Assembly: GCA_964346495.1 (NCBI GenBank)
Contig: CAYFUW010000043.1
Coordinates: 1-17,604 of the forward strand
DNA: 17,604 nt
Direction of reading: 5' to 3'
Source: JBGZFC01 sp964346495
GTDB lineage: Bacteria; Bacteroidota; Bacteroidia; Bacteroidales; Dysgonomonadaceae
The position numbers and the translations under genes are program-made. The notes below the pieces were generated by a model that saw only the letters and a list, made by a program, of their open reading frames with translations, was not told where the DNA came from and searched no databases. Shown one piece after another: positions 1 to 6,156 of the stretch; the stretch's first letter is position 1; each line of letters starts with the position of its first letter.

Positions 1-80
1 ATAAAAAATATACTTATTATGTTAAATAGAGGTCGGGGAATTTGTTTATTATGTTTGAAATAATACTGAATTGCAATAAT

Positions 81-104
81 TTTAAATAATGCGAATTATT
101 TAAA
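81..104. promoter_or_regulatory. Perfect 10-bp inverted repeat upstream of the first gene, operator candidate
   Basis: TTTAAATAAT and ATTATTTAAA flank a GCGA centre. The repeat lies 9 bp upstream of the -7-like element at 114-121, over the place where a -33 element would be expected, and no good TTTG is present there. A dimeric regulator could bind here. It could also fold as an RNA hairpin with a GNRA-type loop if transcribed from upstream. The arms are pure A/T, so chance is possible. Confidence 0.35.
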
Positions 105-113
105 CAAAAAGCT

Positions 114-121
114 TATATTTG
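114..121 (+). promoter_or_regulatory. Bacteroidota -7 promoter element (TATATTTG)
   Basis: TATATTTG matches the Bacteroidota consensus TAnnTTTG. Initiation would fall near 128, leaving a leader of about 40 nt before the ATG at 168. No clear TTTG lies 19-21 bp upstream, so the promoter may be weak or activator-dependent (see the palindrome at 81-104). Confidence 0.5.
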
Positions 122-167
122 TAGTTATCTTAATAATTATGCAATTGTATCAATACAAGACAGCTTT

Positions 168-641
168 ATGAAACTAAAAAAACTTTTTCTCTTTAGTTCG
201 TTTATTTTAGTATTTGCTATAAGCGCTAATGCACAAGCATATAAAACCGGCATTGGGCTAAGGTTTGGATATGAAAGTGGCTTAACAATGAAGCATTATT
301 TCACATCTTTCGATACCGGAGAGTTGCTCGCAACTGTATCTCCTGATTATTTTCATTTAACAGGTTTATATCAAAATCAGAAACCGATGCCAGGTGTTCA
401 AAATATGTATTGGTATATTGGTGCTGGTGCACATATTGGTACAACTAATAAAAAAGAGGATAAGGTGATAAAAAATAGACTCTCAATTGGCACTGACTTT
501 ATACTTGGGTTGGAGTTTGTTTTTCCACAGATGCCTTTTTCTATGTCGCTCGATTGGAAACCAACATTTAATTATATAAACAATGAGAACGACAACTGGT
601 ATTCACCACTGACTCTTAGCTTGCGTTATGTGTTTAAATAA
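168..641 (+). CDS. Small outer-membrane beta-barrel-like protein, exported
   Basis: The 157-residue product starts with a clear Sec signal peptide: MKLKK, a hydrophobic stretch, and likely cleavage after ANA near residue 22. The mature part has alternating polar and hydrophobic segments rich in Gly, Tyr, Trp and Phe (for example GIGLRFGYESGL, YWYIGAGAHIG and a last strand LSLRYVFK). It ends on Phe-Lys. This pattern fits a small beta-barrel of about eight strands in the outer membrane, as in opacity/OmpA-barrel-like proteins of Bacteroidota. I do not recognise a named family, and its ligand or role cannot be read from the sequence. The M24 peptidase gene begins 17 nt after the stop with no terminator between, so the two are probably co-transcribed. 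A soluble periplasmic beta-protein is the alternative. Confidence 0.7.
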   Translation: MKLKKLFLFSSFILVFAISANAQAYKTGIGLRFGYESGLTMKHYFTSFDTGELLATVSPDYFHLTGLYQNQKPMPGVQNMYWYIGAGAHIGTTNKKEDKVIKNRLSIGTDFILGLEFVFPQMPFSMSLDWKPTFNYINNENDNWYSPLTLSLRYVFK

Positions 642-658
642 TAAATTTTATATATAAA

Positions 659-1801
659 ATGGAAAACCACGAATTATTAAATAGAATTAAGAAAGTTCAA
701 CAATTACTGCATGAATTAAATGCAGATGCCTGTGTAATAGCATCATCTGTAAATCAATATTATTTGACTAACAGAGTGTTTGACGGATATCTGTATATAC
801 AAGCCGAAGGAGAACCACATATGTTTGTGAGACGTCCGGCAGGTTTGGAAAGTGTTCAATATATACGTAAACCTGAACAAATTCCTGATTTTATTTCTCA
901 ACTACCCAAAGTGGTGCTTTTGGAAACAGGTGTAATGCCATATTCTACTACATTGCGACTGCAAAAAGCACTGGGAATGCCTGAAATAGTTGATGTGTCG
1001 GCTAAAATGAGAGAGATAAGAAGTGTAAAGTCCGACTTTGAATTGCAACAATTGCGTGCCAGCGCTAAGCTTCAATCGGAAGTTTATAAACAGATTCCTT
1101 CGCTTTACCGACCGGGAATGACCGATATTGAGTTTCAAGTTGAAGTTGAAAGAGTTATGCGTATGAACGGTTCGCTCGGGATTTTCCGTGCTTATGGCGA
1201 GAGAATGGAGATTTTTATGGGAAGTGTGCTGGCGGGAGATAATGCTGATGCTACATCGCCTTACGATTTTGCAACGGGTGGAGGAGGATTGTCAAAAATT
1301 CTACCTATTGGTGCTTCGGGAGTAGAGTTGAAGGAGGGAATGAGTGTTATGTTTGATATGGCAGGTAATTATACTCCTTACCAGAGCGATATGACTCGTA
1401 CGTTTGCCATTGGAAAAATTCCCGAAATAGCGTATCGGGCACATCAGGTATCTATAGAATTAAATCAATGGCTGGAGCAGAATGCAAAACCAGGCACCAC
1501 TTGTGCCGAAATATACGATTATTCGTTGAAGACAGCTGTTGAAAATGGATTAGAAGAGAATTTTATGGGTTATACTCAACAAGTAAAATTTGTTGGGCAT
1601 GGATTGGGATTGGAGATAAATGAACCTCCCGTTTTGACGCCACGCTCGAAAGAGGTTTTACAAAAAAATATGGCTTTTGCTTTCGAACCTAAATTTATTT
1701 TTCCCGAAATTGGTGGTGTGGGAGTAGAAAATACATTTGTTGTTACCGATTCCGGATTGGAAAAAATAACTATTTGTGAGGAAAAAATAATAACATTGTA
1801 A
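659..1801 (+). CDS. M24 family metallopeptidase (Xaa-Pro peptidase type)
   Basis: The 380-residue cytoplasmic protein has the two-domain creatinase/prolidase layout. An N-terminal creatinase-like domain spans about residues 5-125 and the catalytic pita-bread domain about 130-375. All five dinuclear-metal ligands are visible: Asp233 (MFDMAG), Asp244 (QSDMTRTF), His314 (VGHGLGLEINEPP), Glu343 (FEPKF) and Glu357 (VGVENTF). The enzyme is therefore probably active, removing an N-terminal residue before proline or splitting Xaa-Pro dipeptides. Exact substrate preference (aminopeptidase P or prolidase) cannot be decided from motifs. No signal peptide is present. The ATG at 659 follows the barrel gene by 17 nt, and a strong terminator lies 76 nt after the stop. 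A secreted prolyl oligopeptidase elsewhere in the window would supply proline-containing peptides, but a functional link is inference. Confidence 0.9.
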   Translation: MENHELLNRIKKVQQLLHELNADACVIASSVNQYYLTNRVFDGYLYIQAEGEPHMFVRRPAGLESVQYIRKPEQIPDFISQLPKVVLLETGVMPYSTTLRLQKALGMPEIVDVSAKMREIRSVKSDFELQQLRASAKLQSEVYKQIPSLYRPGMTDIEFQVEVERVMRMNGSLGIFRAYGERMEIFMGSVLAGDNADATSPYDFATGGGGLSKILPIGASGVELKEGMSVMFDMAGNYTPYQSDMTRTFAIGKIPEIAYRAHQVSIELNQWLEQNAKPGTTCAEIYDYSLKTAVENGLEENFMGYTQQVKFVGHGLGLEINEPPVLTPRSKEVLQKNMAFAFEPKFIFPEIGGVGVENTFVVTDSGLEKITICEEKIITL

Positions 1802-1876
1802 CTCCTTTTTGTTATTTTCTTAATAAATAAATTTGTACTTATTATCTTTATTTATATTGTTATTAGCTATAAAATT

Positions 1877-1917
1877 AAGCACTTGTAAAATTATTTACAA
1901 GTGCTTTAGTTTTTTTA
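1877..1917 (+). terminator. Rho-independent terminator after the M24 peptidase gene
   Basis: A perfect 13-bp stem (AAGCACTTGTAAA at 1877-1889 with TTTACAAGTGCTT at 1894-1906) has an ATTA loop and is followed by TAG and seven T residues. Confidence 0.92.
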
Positions 1918-1937
1918 TATCCTGATATATAGAGCGT

Positions 1938-1945
1938 TATATTTG
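1938..1945 (+). promoter_or_regulatory. Candidate -7 element for the acidic lipoprotein gene
   Basis: TATATTTG matches TAnnTTTG and lies just after the preceding terminator. It would give a leader of roughly 100 nt before the start at 2054/2060. No TTTG is seen at the -33 distance; the region there is the T-run of the terminator. Confidence 0.4.
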
Positions 1946-2053
1946 TATTTAGTTTTATTAACAATCTTGTTTTAAACTTTCAGTAAGTTTTTTACTCTTA
2001 ATGATACAACGAAAAAGTTGTAACTTCAATTTCTTTAATTATTAAAAAACAAA

Positions 2054-2815
2054 ATGAGTATGAAAAAGAATTTTTTAAAATTATCAGTATTAGCAATGTT
2101 ATTGCTTTTTGTTTTTGTAGCTTGTGACAAAAACGAATTTGACGGAGTAGATAAAGGTAAAGTAGCAGTACAATTTAAAGCTACAAATACTCCAACCGCA
2201 AAAGGTGGCGATCGTGCATTAGTTTTCGGAGAATTAGATGTTACCAGCTTCCAAATGAATATCGCGGAAGTAGAATTTGATTTCGCTGACGATTCAGGAT
2301 ACACCGGAACTTACTCTTCAGACGATGAGTTTGAACTTAAAGGTCCTTTCGAGGTAGATTTAGTAGAAAATGGCATGTTGCAAACTCAAACAATCTTGCA
2401 AGTTGATATTCCAAAAGCAAAGTATGATGAGATTGAATTTGAATTAGAAAAGAGCAGAAAATCAGACTCTCCTCTTTACAAACAAACTGTTCGTATTGAA
2501 GGAACTATCAGTGGTACACCGTTTGTATTTACTACAGACAAAGAATTCGACTTCGAAATTGAATTTGATAAACCATTTGTTCTTGATGAGAACGCAGGAG
2601 TTGTAATTAATTTCCACGTAAACAGTTTCTTCGAAGCAATCGTTTCTGGTACCGACTTAACACAACTTGATGTTAACAGCGATGGAATTATTATGATTAC
2701 CTATAACGAAAATGACAACAAACAAAACAACTACGGATTTGGTAAGAAAATTTGGGATTTGATGGATGATATGTTTGATTGCGATGATGACAACGATGAT
2801 GACGATAACGACTAA
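2054..2815 (+). CDS. Acidic lipoprotein with a DxNxDG loop and Asp-rich tail, function unknown
   Basis: The 253-residue precursor has a lipoprotein signal: MKKN, a hydrophobic core, then VFVAC with the lipidated Cys at residue 24. The next residues (DKNEFDG) are acidic, as in Bacteroidota lipoproteins exported to the cell surface. An alternative start is the second ATG at 2060 (MKKNFLK). The mature part has long beta-type segments and resembles the DUF4382-like lipoprotein pattern, with a strand-rich domain at about 35-195; this assignment is tentative. Residues 206-212 read DVNSDGI, a DxNxDGxI loop like those that bind calcium in dockerins and EF-hands. The last 17 residues (237-253) contain 12 Asp and one Cys (Cys243). 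Metal binding at the surface is an inference. The gene stands alone between two terminators, with Glu, Asp, Lys and Phe unusually common. No catalytic motif is seen. Confidence 0.8.
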   Translation: MSMKKNFLKLSVLAMLLLFVFVACDKNEFDGVDKGKVAVQFKATNTPTAKGGDRALVFGELDVTSFQMNIAEVEFDFADDSGYTGTYSSDDEFELKGPFEVDLVENGMLQTQTILQVDIPKAKYDEIEFELEKSRKSDSPLYKQTVRIEGTISGTPFVFTTDKEFDFEIEFDKPFVLDENAGVVINFHVNSFFEAIVSGTDLTQLDVNSDGIIMITYNENDNKQNNYGFGKKIWDLMDDMFDCDDDNDDDDND

Positions 2816-2850
2816 CACAATCTATTAAATACATTTATTTTCATAAGTAG

Positions 2851-2875
2851 GGCTGTCTTAAAAGACAGCCTTTTT
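2851..2875 (+). terminator. Rho-independent terminator of the acidic lipoprotein gene
   Basis: GGCTGTCTT (2851-2859) pairs with AAGACAGCC (2862-2870), giving a GC-rich stem of 7-8 usable pairs, followed directly by TTTTTG. Confidence 0.93.
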
Positions 2876-2881
2876 GTATAT

Positions 2882-3003
2882 AGGTGTCTCATAAGCACTC
2901 CAATGTTGCGTTGCTATTGATATTCTAACTCAATCACGTACTTTGAGTATGCTTATTCGCTCTCAATCTGTTCGCCTTGCATTTGAATACTTCTGAAACA
3001 CCT
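2882..3003. repeat. 122-bp imperfect palindromic intergenic element
   Basis: The ends are near-perfect inverted repeats: AGGTGTCTCA at the left and TGAAACACCT at the right match at 9 of 10 positions. Inside, the left arm from TCATAAG to CAATG and the complement of the right arm (TCAGAAG to AAATG) still match at most positions. The exact centre (about 2942) is a short hairpin around GTACTTTGAGTAT. The whole segment could fold into one long interrupted hairpin. I find no open frame in it. It looks like a small non-autonomous repeat (MITE- or REP-like). From memory, similar stretches with CGCCTTGCATTTG recur between genes in Bacteroidales, which I could not check. The rest of the 2816-3179 gap holds three hairpin terminators and no gene. 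Confidence 0.6.
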
Positions 3004-3063
3004 GGATCTGTTTTTATTCTCTTGTTGGTGTTATCATTGCAGTTATAATTTACATTATGAATT

Positions 3064-3101
3064 AAAAAAGGACAATTCCGATAGAAATGGCAATGTCCTT
3101 T
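3064..3101 (-). terminator. Second (distal) hairpin terminator after the mmd operon
   Basis: AAAGGACA (3067-3074) pairs with TGTCCTTT (3094-3101). Read on the minus strand, the stem is followed by a run of T residues (complement of 3064-3069) and then AATTC. It lies about 20 bp beyond the first terminator. Confidence 0.65.
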
Positions 3102-3121
3102 ACTATATCACAATAATCAAC

Positions 3122-3156
3122 AAAAAAAGGATTGCCACTACGACAATCCTTTTTAT
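3122..3156 (-). terminator. First terminator of the mmd operon, usable in both directions
   Basis: AAAAAGGATTG (3124-3134) and CAATCCTTTTT (3144-3154) form an 11-bp stem with a 9-nt loop. On the minus strand it ends in seven T residues. On the plus strand it ends in TTTTTATAT, so it can stop transcripts from either side. It begins 23 nt after the biotin-carrier stop codon and marks the end of the operon. Confidence 0.88.
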
Positions 3157-3179
3157 ATATAAATATTGTATTACAAATA

Positions 3180-3626
3180 TTATTCTATTGTAACCAAGTC
3201 ACTTCCTTCAAGTACAGAATCACCAACGTTAACATTAATAGCTGTTACCTTACCGTCTCTGTCAGCAATAACGTTGTTTTCCATTTTCATAGCTTCCAAA
3301 ACAAGAACTACTTGTCCTTTTTTCACTGTATCACCAACTTTGCATGCAATGCTTAAAATAATGCCTGGTAGTGGCGATTTTAGTGAGCCGGCGCCGCCTG
3401 CTGCTGCAGGTTGTGGCTTAGCTACCGGTGCTGCCGGTCTAGGAGCAGGAGCTGCTACAGGTTGTGCAGGTTTTTGTACAGTTTCAGCAACTTTTGGTTG
3501 GTTGTCCTTTTCCATTTCAACAGTATATGATTTACCGTTTACTTCTACTTCGGCTATTGTGTCGCTGGTTTTATTTACAGCAACATTATAAGTTTTTCCG
3601 TTTATTTTATATTTATATTGCTTCAT
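3180..3626 (-). CDS. Biotin carboxyl carrier subunit of methylmalonyl-CoA decarboxylase
   Basis: The 148-residue protein carries the biotin that shuttles carboxyl groups between carboxyltransferase and decarboxylase (or carboxylase) partners. The biotinyl domain occupies about residues 80-148 and holds the canonical EAMKM site, with Lys114 as the biotinylated residue. Residues 52-80 form a flexible Ala/Pro-rich linker. The N-terminal part (1-50, MKQYKYKINGKTYNVAV) is the short domain usual in decarboxylase-type carriers. The gene follows oadG with a 33-nt gap and is the last of the operon, closed by two terminators. In Veillonella the equivalent subunit is MmdC. A role as carrier for an acyl-CoA carboxylase or transcarboxylase is the alternative, because no biotin carboxylase and no beta subunit lies beside it. 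Confidence 0.92.
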   Translation of the reverse strand: MKQYKYKINGKTYNVAVNKTSDTIAEVEVNGKSYTVEMEKDNQPKVAETVQKPAQPVAAPAPRPAAPVAKPQPAAAGGAGSLKSPLPGIILSIACKVGDTVKKGQVVLVLEAMKMENNVIADRDGKVTAINVNVGDSVLEGSDLVTIE

Positions 3627-3659
3627 TTTGTAATTGTTTTATTGTATTACTTTTGTTTA

Positions 3660-3965
3660 TTATCTGCGTGGTAGTTCTCGCATATTAAAAATTTTTGAAT
3701 TCCATGGCGAGTACTGTCTGTTCGCATGTCTGAAAGTAAGTACATTGCGTCCGGCACTTTTTGATTCTTCCAGAGCCATAAATATTGCCGCCAACACTTC
3801 ACCTTGTATTTCGTTTGATGTTGTTGCTGTTGCCTGTGGTTGCGGAGCATCAGCTTTGGGTTGTACTTCGTTTTGAGTTGCATTTGAAGGCTTTTTTCCC
3901 ATTAGTCTGATAATAATGAAAAGAGCCATGGCAATAACGAGTACCAATAAAATAATGTTTGACAT
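3660..3965 (-). CDS. OadG-family gamma/delta subunit, membrane anchor of the decarboxylase
   Basis: The start is placed at the ATG at 3965 (MSNIILLVL), because 25 extra in-frame codons upstream give no sensible signal and would run into the hairpin at 3986-4026. The 101-residue protein has one N-terminal membrane helix (about 3-22), a Lys/Pro/Ala/Gln linker (24-50) and a C-terminal segment ending NRQYSPWNSKIFNMRELPRR, the conserved tail of Bacteroidales OadG-like proteins. Family knowledge: such subunits hold the carboxyltransferase and the biotin carrier at the membrane next to the beta subunit. The gene lies between mmdA (94-nt gap with a strong hairpin) and the biotin carrier (33-nt gap). 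Proteins this small and fast-evolving are assigned mainly by context and the tail motif. Confidence 0.82.
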   Translation of the reverse strand: MSNIILLVLVIAMALFIIIRLMGKKPSNATQNEVQPKADAPQPQATATTSNEIQGEVLAAIFMALEESKSAGRNVLTFRHANRQYSPWNSKIFNMRELPRR

Positions 3966-3985
3966 ATATATTTCAAATTTATAAG

Positions 3986-4026
3986 GTTTCCCGCATCTTT
4001 CATTAAGTAGAAAAGATGCAGGAAAC
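3986..4026 (-). promoter_or_regulatory. Intercistronic mRNA hairpin between mmdA and oadG
   Basis: On the minus strand GTTTCCTGCATCTTT and AAAGATGCGGGAAAC form a 15-bp stem with an 11-nt loop. One position is U-G in the minus-strand RNA, but would be a C-A mismatch in a plus-strand RNA, so the structure suits the mmd transcript. It is followed by CTTATAAATTTG rather than a T-run, so it is not a classic terminator. Likely roles are protection or processing of the mRNA, setting the ratio of MmdA to the small subunits. Confidence 0.65.
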
Positions 4027-4059
4027 TTGTTTATAATCAATTATACAGAAATTACCAAA

Positions 4060-5616
4060 TTATAGTGGTAAGTTAGAATGTTTTTTAGGCGGATTTTGCA
4101 ATTTCTTTGTTTTCAATTGCTCCAGAGCACGAATCACGCGGAAGCGAGTATTGCGTGGTTCAATAACATCATCGATAAAGCCGTATTTAGCTGCATCAAA
4201 TGGGTTAGCGAACAGTTCGTTGTACTCGTCTTTTTTAGCGTTGATAACTTCTTCTGCTTTGTCGCCTGCTTCTTTAATCTCTTTCGAGTAAAGTACCTCA
4301 ACTGCACCGTCAGCACCCATAACTGCGATTTCAGCAGTAGGCCAAGCGTAGTTGATATCGCCACGTAGTTGTTTACAGCTCATCACGATATGTGCACCAC
4401 CATAAGATTTACGAAGTGTAACTGTTACTTTTGGTATTGTTGCTTCACCGAAAGCGTAAAGTAGTTTCGCACCGTTAGTAATTACGCCGCCGTACTCTTG
4501 TCCTGTTCCTGGTAGGAATCCGGGAACGTCAACCAATGTTACGATAGGAATATTGAAAGCGTCGCAGAAACGAACGAAGCGTGCACCTTTGCGAGATGCG
4601 TTGATATCTAGAACTCCTGCAAGGAATTTTGGCTGGTTAGCTACAATACCTACAGATTGTCCGTTGAAGCGTGCAAAACCAACGATAAGGTTTTTTGCAT
4701 AATTTGCATGTACTTCTAAAAACTCACCATTATCAACTACAGCACCAATAACTTCATACATATCGTATGGTCTGGTTGCGCTATCGGGAATAATATCGTT
4801 TAATGCATCTTCCATTCTGTCAACAGGGTCGTTACACGGCATAATCGGTGCTTCTTCCATGTTGTTTTGTGGCATATAGCTGAGTAGTTGGCGGATAAGT
4901 TGCAATCCTTCGTCTTCGTTAGGAACTGCAAAGTGCGCTACACCCGATTTTGTAGTGTGAACAGCTGCTCCACCCAATTGTTCTTGTGTAACATCTTCAC
5001 CTGTAACTGTTTTTACAACTTTAGGACCTGTTAAGAACATGTATGATGTTCCTTCTGTCATGATTGTAAAGTCTGTAAGTGCCGGTGAATAAACCGCTCC
5101 TCCTGCACAAGGTCCGAAAATTCCTGAAATTTGTGGAACAACTCCCGATGCAAGAATGTTGCGTTGGAAAATTTCAGCATAACCCGCTAAAGCGTTGATA
5201 CCTTCTTGAATACGTGCGCCACCTGAGTCGTTGATACCGATAACGGGTGCACCCATTTTCATTGCCTGGTCCATCACTTTACAGATTTTTTTAGACATCA
5301 TTTCCGAAAGTGAACCGCCAAATACAGTAAAGTCTTGTGCAAAAACATAAACTAAACGACCGTCGATTGTTCCATAACCCGTTACAACACCGTCGCCCAG
5401 GAATTTAGTTTTATCCATTCCGAAATTTGTAGAACGGTGCTCTACAAACATATCAAATTCTTCGAAACTGCCTTCATCAAGAAGCATGGCAATTCTTTCG
5501 CGTGCCGTGTATTTTCCTTTAGCGTGTTGCGATTCAATTCTTCTTTCGCCACCGCCCATACGTGCTTTCTCACGTAATGCAATAAGTTTTTTTACTTTTT
5601 CGAGTTGGTTGCTCAT
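4060..5616 (-). CDS. mmdA: Methylmalonyl-CoA decarboxylase alpha subunit (carboxyltransferase)
   Basis: The 518-residue protein has the usual length of acyl-CoA carboxyltransferases with two crotonase-type halves. Visible motifs are SGGARIQEG (131-139), the first oxyanion-hole segment GPCAGGAVYSPA (168-179), DVPGFLPGTGQEYGG (363-377), the second oxyanion segment YGGAHIVM (405-412) and WPTAEIAVMG (425-434). It moves the carboxyl group of methylmalonyl-CoA onto biotin, releasing propionyl-CoA. Context favours decarboxylase MmdA: mce precedes it by 44 nt, and an OadG-type anchor and a separate biotin carrier follow. The same fold serves propionyl-CoA carboxylase beta chains, so the direction of reaction is inferred from the neighbours. 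The start MSNQLEKVKKLIALREKA matches the family N-terminus. Confidence 0.93.
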   Translation of the reverse strand: MSNQLEKVKKLIALREKARMGGGERRIESQHAKGKYTARERIAMLLDEGSFEEFDMFVEHRSTNFGMDKTKFLGDGVVTGYGTIDGRLVYVFAQDFTVFGGSLSEMMSKKICKVMDQAMKMGAPVIGINDSGGARIQEGINALAGYAEIFQRNILASGVVPQISGIFGPCAGGAVYSPALTDFTIMTEGTSYMFLTGPKVVKTVTGEDVTQEQLGGAAVHTTKSGVAHFAVPNEDEGLQLIRQLLSYMPQNNMEEAPIMPCNDPVDRMEDALNDIIPDSATRPYDMYEVIGAVVDNGEFLEVHANYAKNLIVGFARFNGQSVGIVANQPKFLAGVLDINASRKGARFVRFCDAFNIPIVTLVDVPGFLPGTGQEYGGVITNGAKLLYAFGEATIPKVTVTLRKSYGGAHIVMSCKQLRGDINYAWPTAEIAVMGADGAVEVLYSKEIKEAGDKAEEVINAKKDEYNELFANPFDAAKYGFIDDVIEPRNTRFRVIRALEQLKTKKLQNPPKKHSNLPL

Positions 5617-5660
5617 ATCTAATATTTATTATTTAATATTTATTTTGTTGATTCTTAGTG

Positions 5661-6068
5661 TTATTTAGGTTGTTCGCACAATTCTGTAAGAACACTTCCT
5701 GTAGATTTCGGGTGAAGGAAAGCGATGTTCAAACCTTCTGCTCCGGGACGAGCTTTAGTGTCGATTAATCTAACTCCTTTAGCTTCTACTTCTTTCAATG
5801 CTGCATTTACGTCATTGGTAGCATAAGCGATGTGGTGAACACCTTCGCCACGTTTTTCGATAAATTTCGCGATAGTGCTCTCTTCACTAGTTGGCTCAAG
5901 CAATTCTATTTTTGTTTGTCCGATTTTAAAGAATGCAGTTTTAACTTTTTGATCTTCTACTGTTTCAATGTTGTAGCATTTCAAACCTAATACATTTTCG
6001 TAGTAGGGTAGGTGCTCTTCTATGCTTTTTACAGCGATTCCAATGTGTTCAATGTGTGTTAGTTCCAT
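5661..6068 (-). CDS. mce: Methylmalonyl-CoA epimerase
   Basis: The 135-residue protein interconverts (R)- and (S)-methylmalonyl-CoA, linking the B12-dependent mutase to the decarboxylase. It belongs to the glyoxalase/bleomycin-resistance (VOC) fold with two beta-alpha-beta-beta-beta modules. Seen are the opening HIEHIGIAV (likely metal ligand His8), KIELLEP at 53-59, GVHHIAYATNDV (a metal-binding His in the pair 78-79) and SVLTELCE, with Glu129 as the acidic ligand. The segment FLHPKSTG (117-124) is typical of this family. It is the first gene of the operon, with a candidate promoter about 40 nt upstream of the start and mmdA 44 nt downstream. The mutase genes themselves are not in the window. 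Length matches the family. Confidence 0.93.
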   Translation of the reverse strand: MELTHIEHIGIAVKSIEEHLPYYENVLGLKCYNIETVEDQKVKTAFFKIGQTKIELLEPTSEESTIAKFIEKRGEGVHHIAYATNDVNAALKEVEAKGVRLIDTKARPGAEGLNIAFLHPKSTGSVLTELCEQPK

Positions 6069-6108
6069 ATTGTCTGAATTTTTAATTATTTTGAAATTTT
6101 ATTTGTTA

Positions 6109-6140
6109 CAAAAATACTAATTTTATGTTGTATGATGAAA
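6109..6140 (-). promoter_or_regulatory. Promoter of the mce-mmdA-oadG-biotin carrier operon
   Basis: On the minus strand TATTTTTG (6116 down to 6109) fits TAnnTTTG. Twenty bp upstream lies TTTC (6140 down to 6137), three of four matches to the -33 TTTG. Initiation would fall near 6102, leaving a leader of about 35 nt. No terminator is visible between pfkA and this site, so some read-through from pfkA is possible. Confidence 0.55.
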
Positions 6141-6156
6141 TTTATTTCGTTTTAAT

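Noticed and set aside
1828..1835. TAAATTTG as a promoter after the M24 peptidase gene
   Set aside because: It lies before the strong terminator at 1877-1917, so a transcript from it would stop within about 70 nt; possible only for a tiny RNA.
2816..3179. A CRISPR array or tRNA gene in the repeat-like gap
   Set aside because: No evenly spaced direct repeats and no cloverleaf with a TΨC arm were found; the hairpins are terminators and one palindrome.
3166..3591. Open frame of 141 codons on the plus strand opposite the biotin carrier gene, rich in Ala, Gly and Ser
   Set aside because: It is the complement of the Ala/Pro-rich linker and biotinyl domain of a clear gene on the other strand, has no ribosome-binding context and runs through a terminator region.
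3974..3981. TAAATTTG on the minus strand as an internal promoter for oadG
   Set aside because: It is only 9 bp from the ATG, would make a nearly leaderless mRNA, and has no -33 element; likely chance in A/T-rich DNA.
3966..4040. Longer version of the OadG-like protein starting at 4040
   Set aside because: The extra 25 residues have no family counterpart and their codons cover the intercistronic hairpin; the membrane helix begins right after the ATG at 3965.
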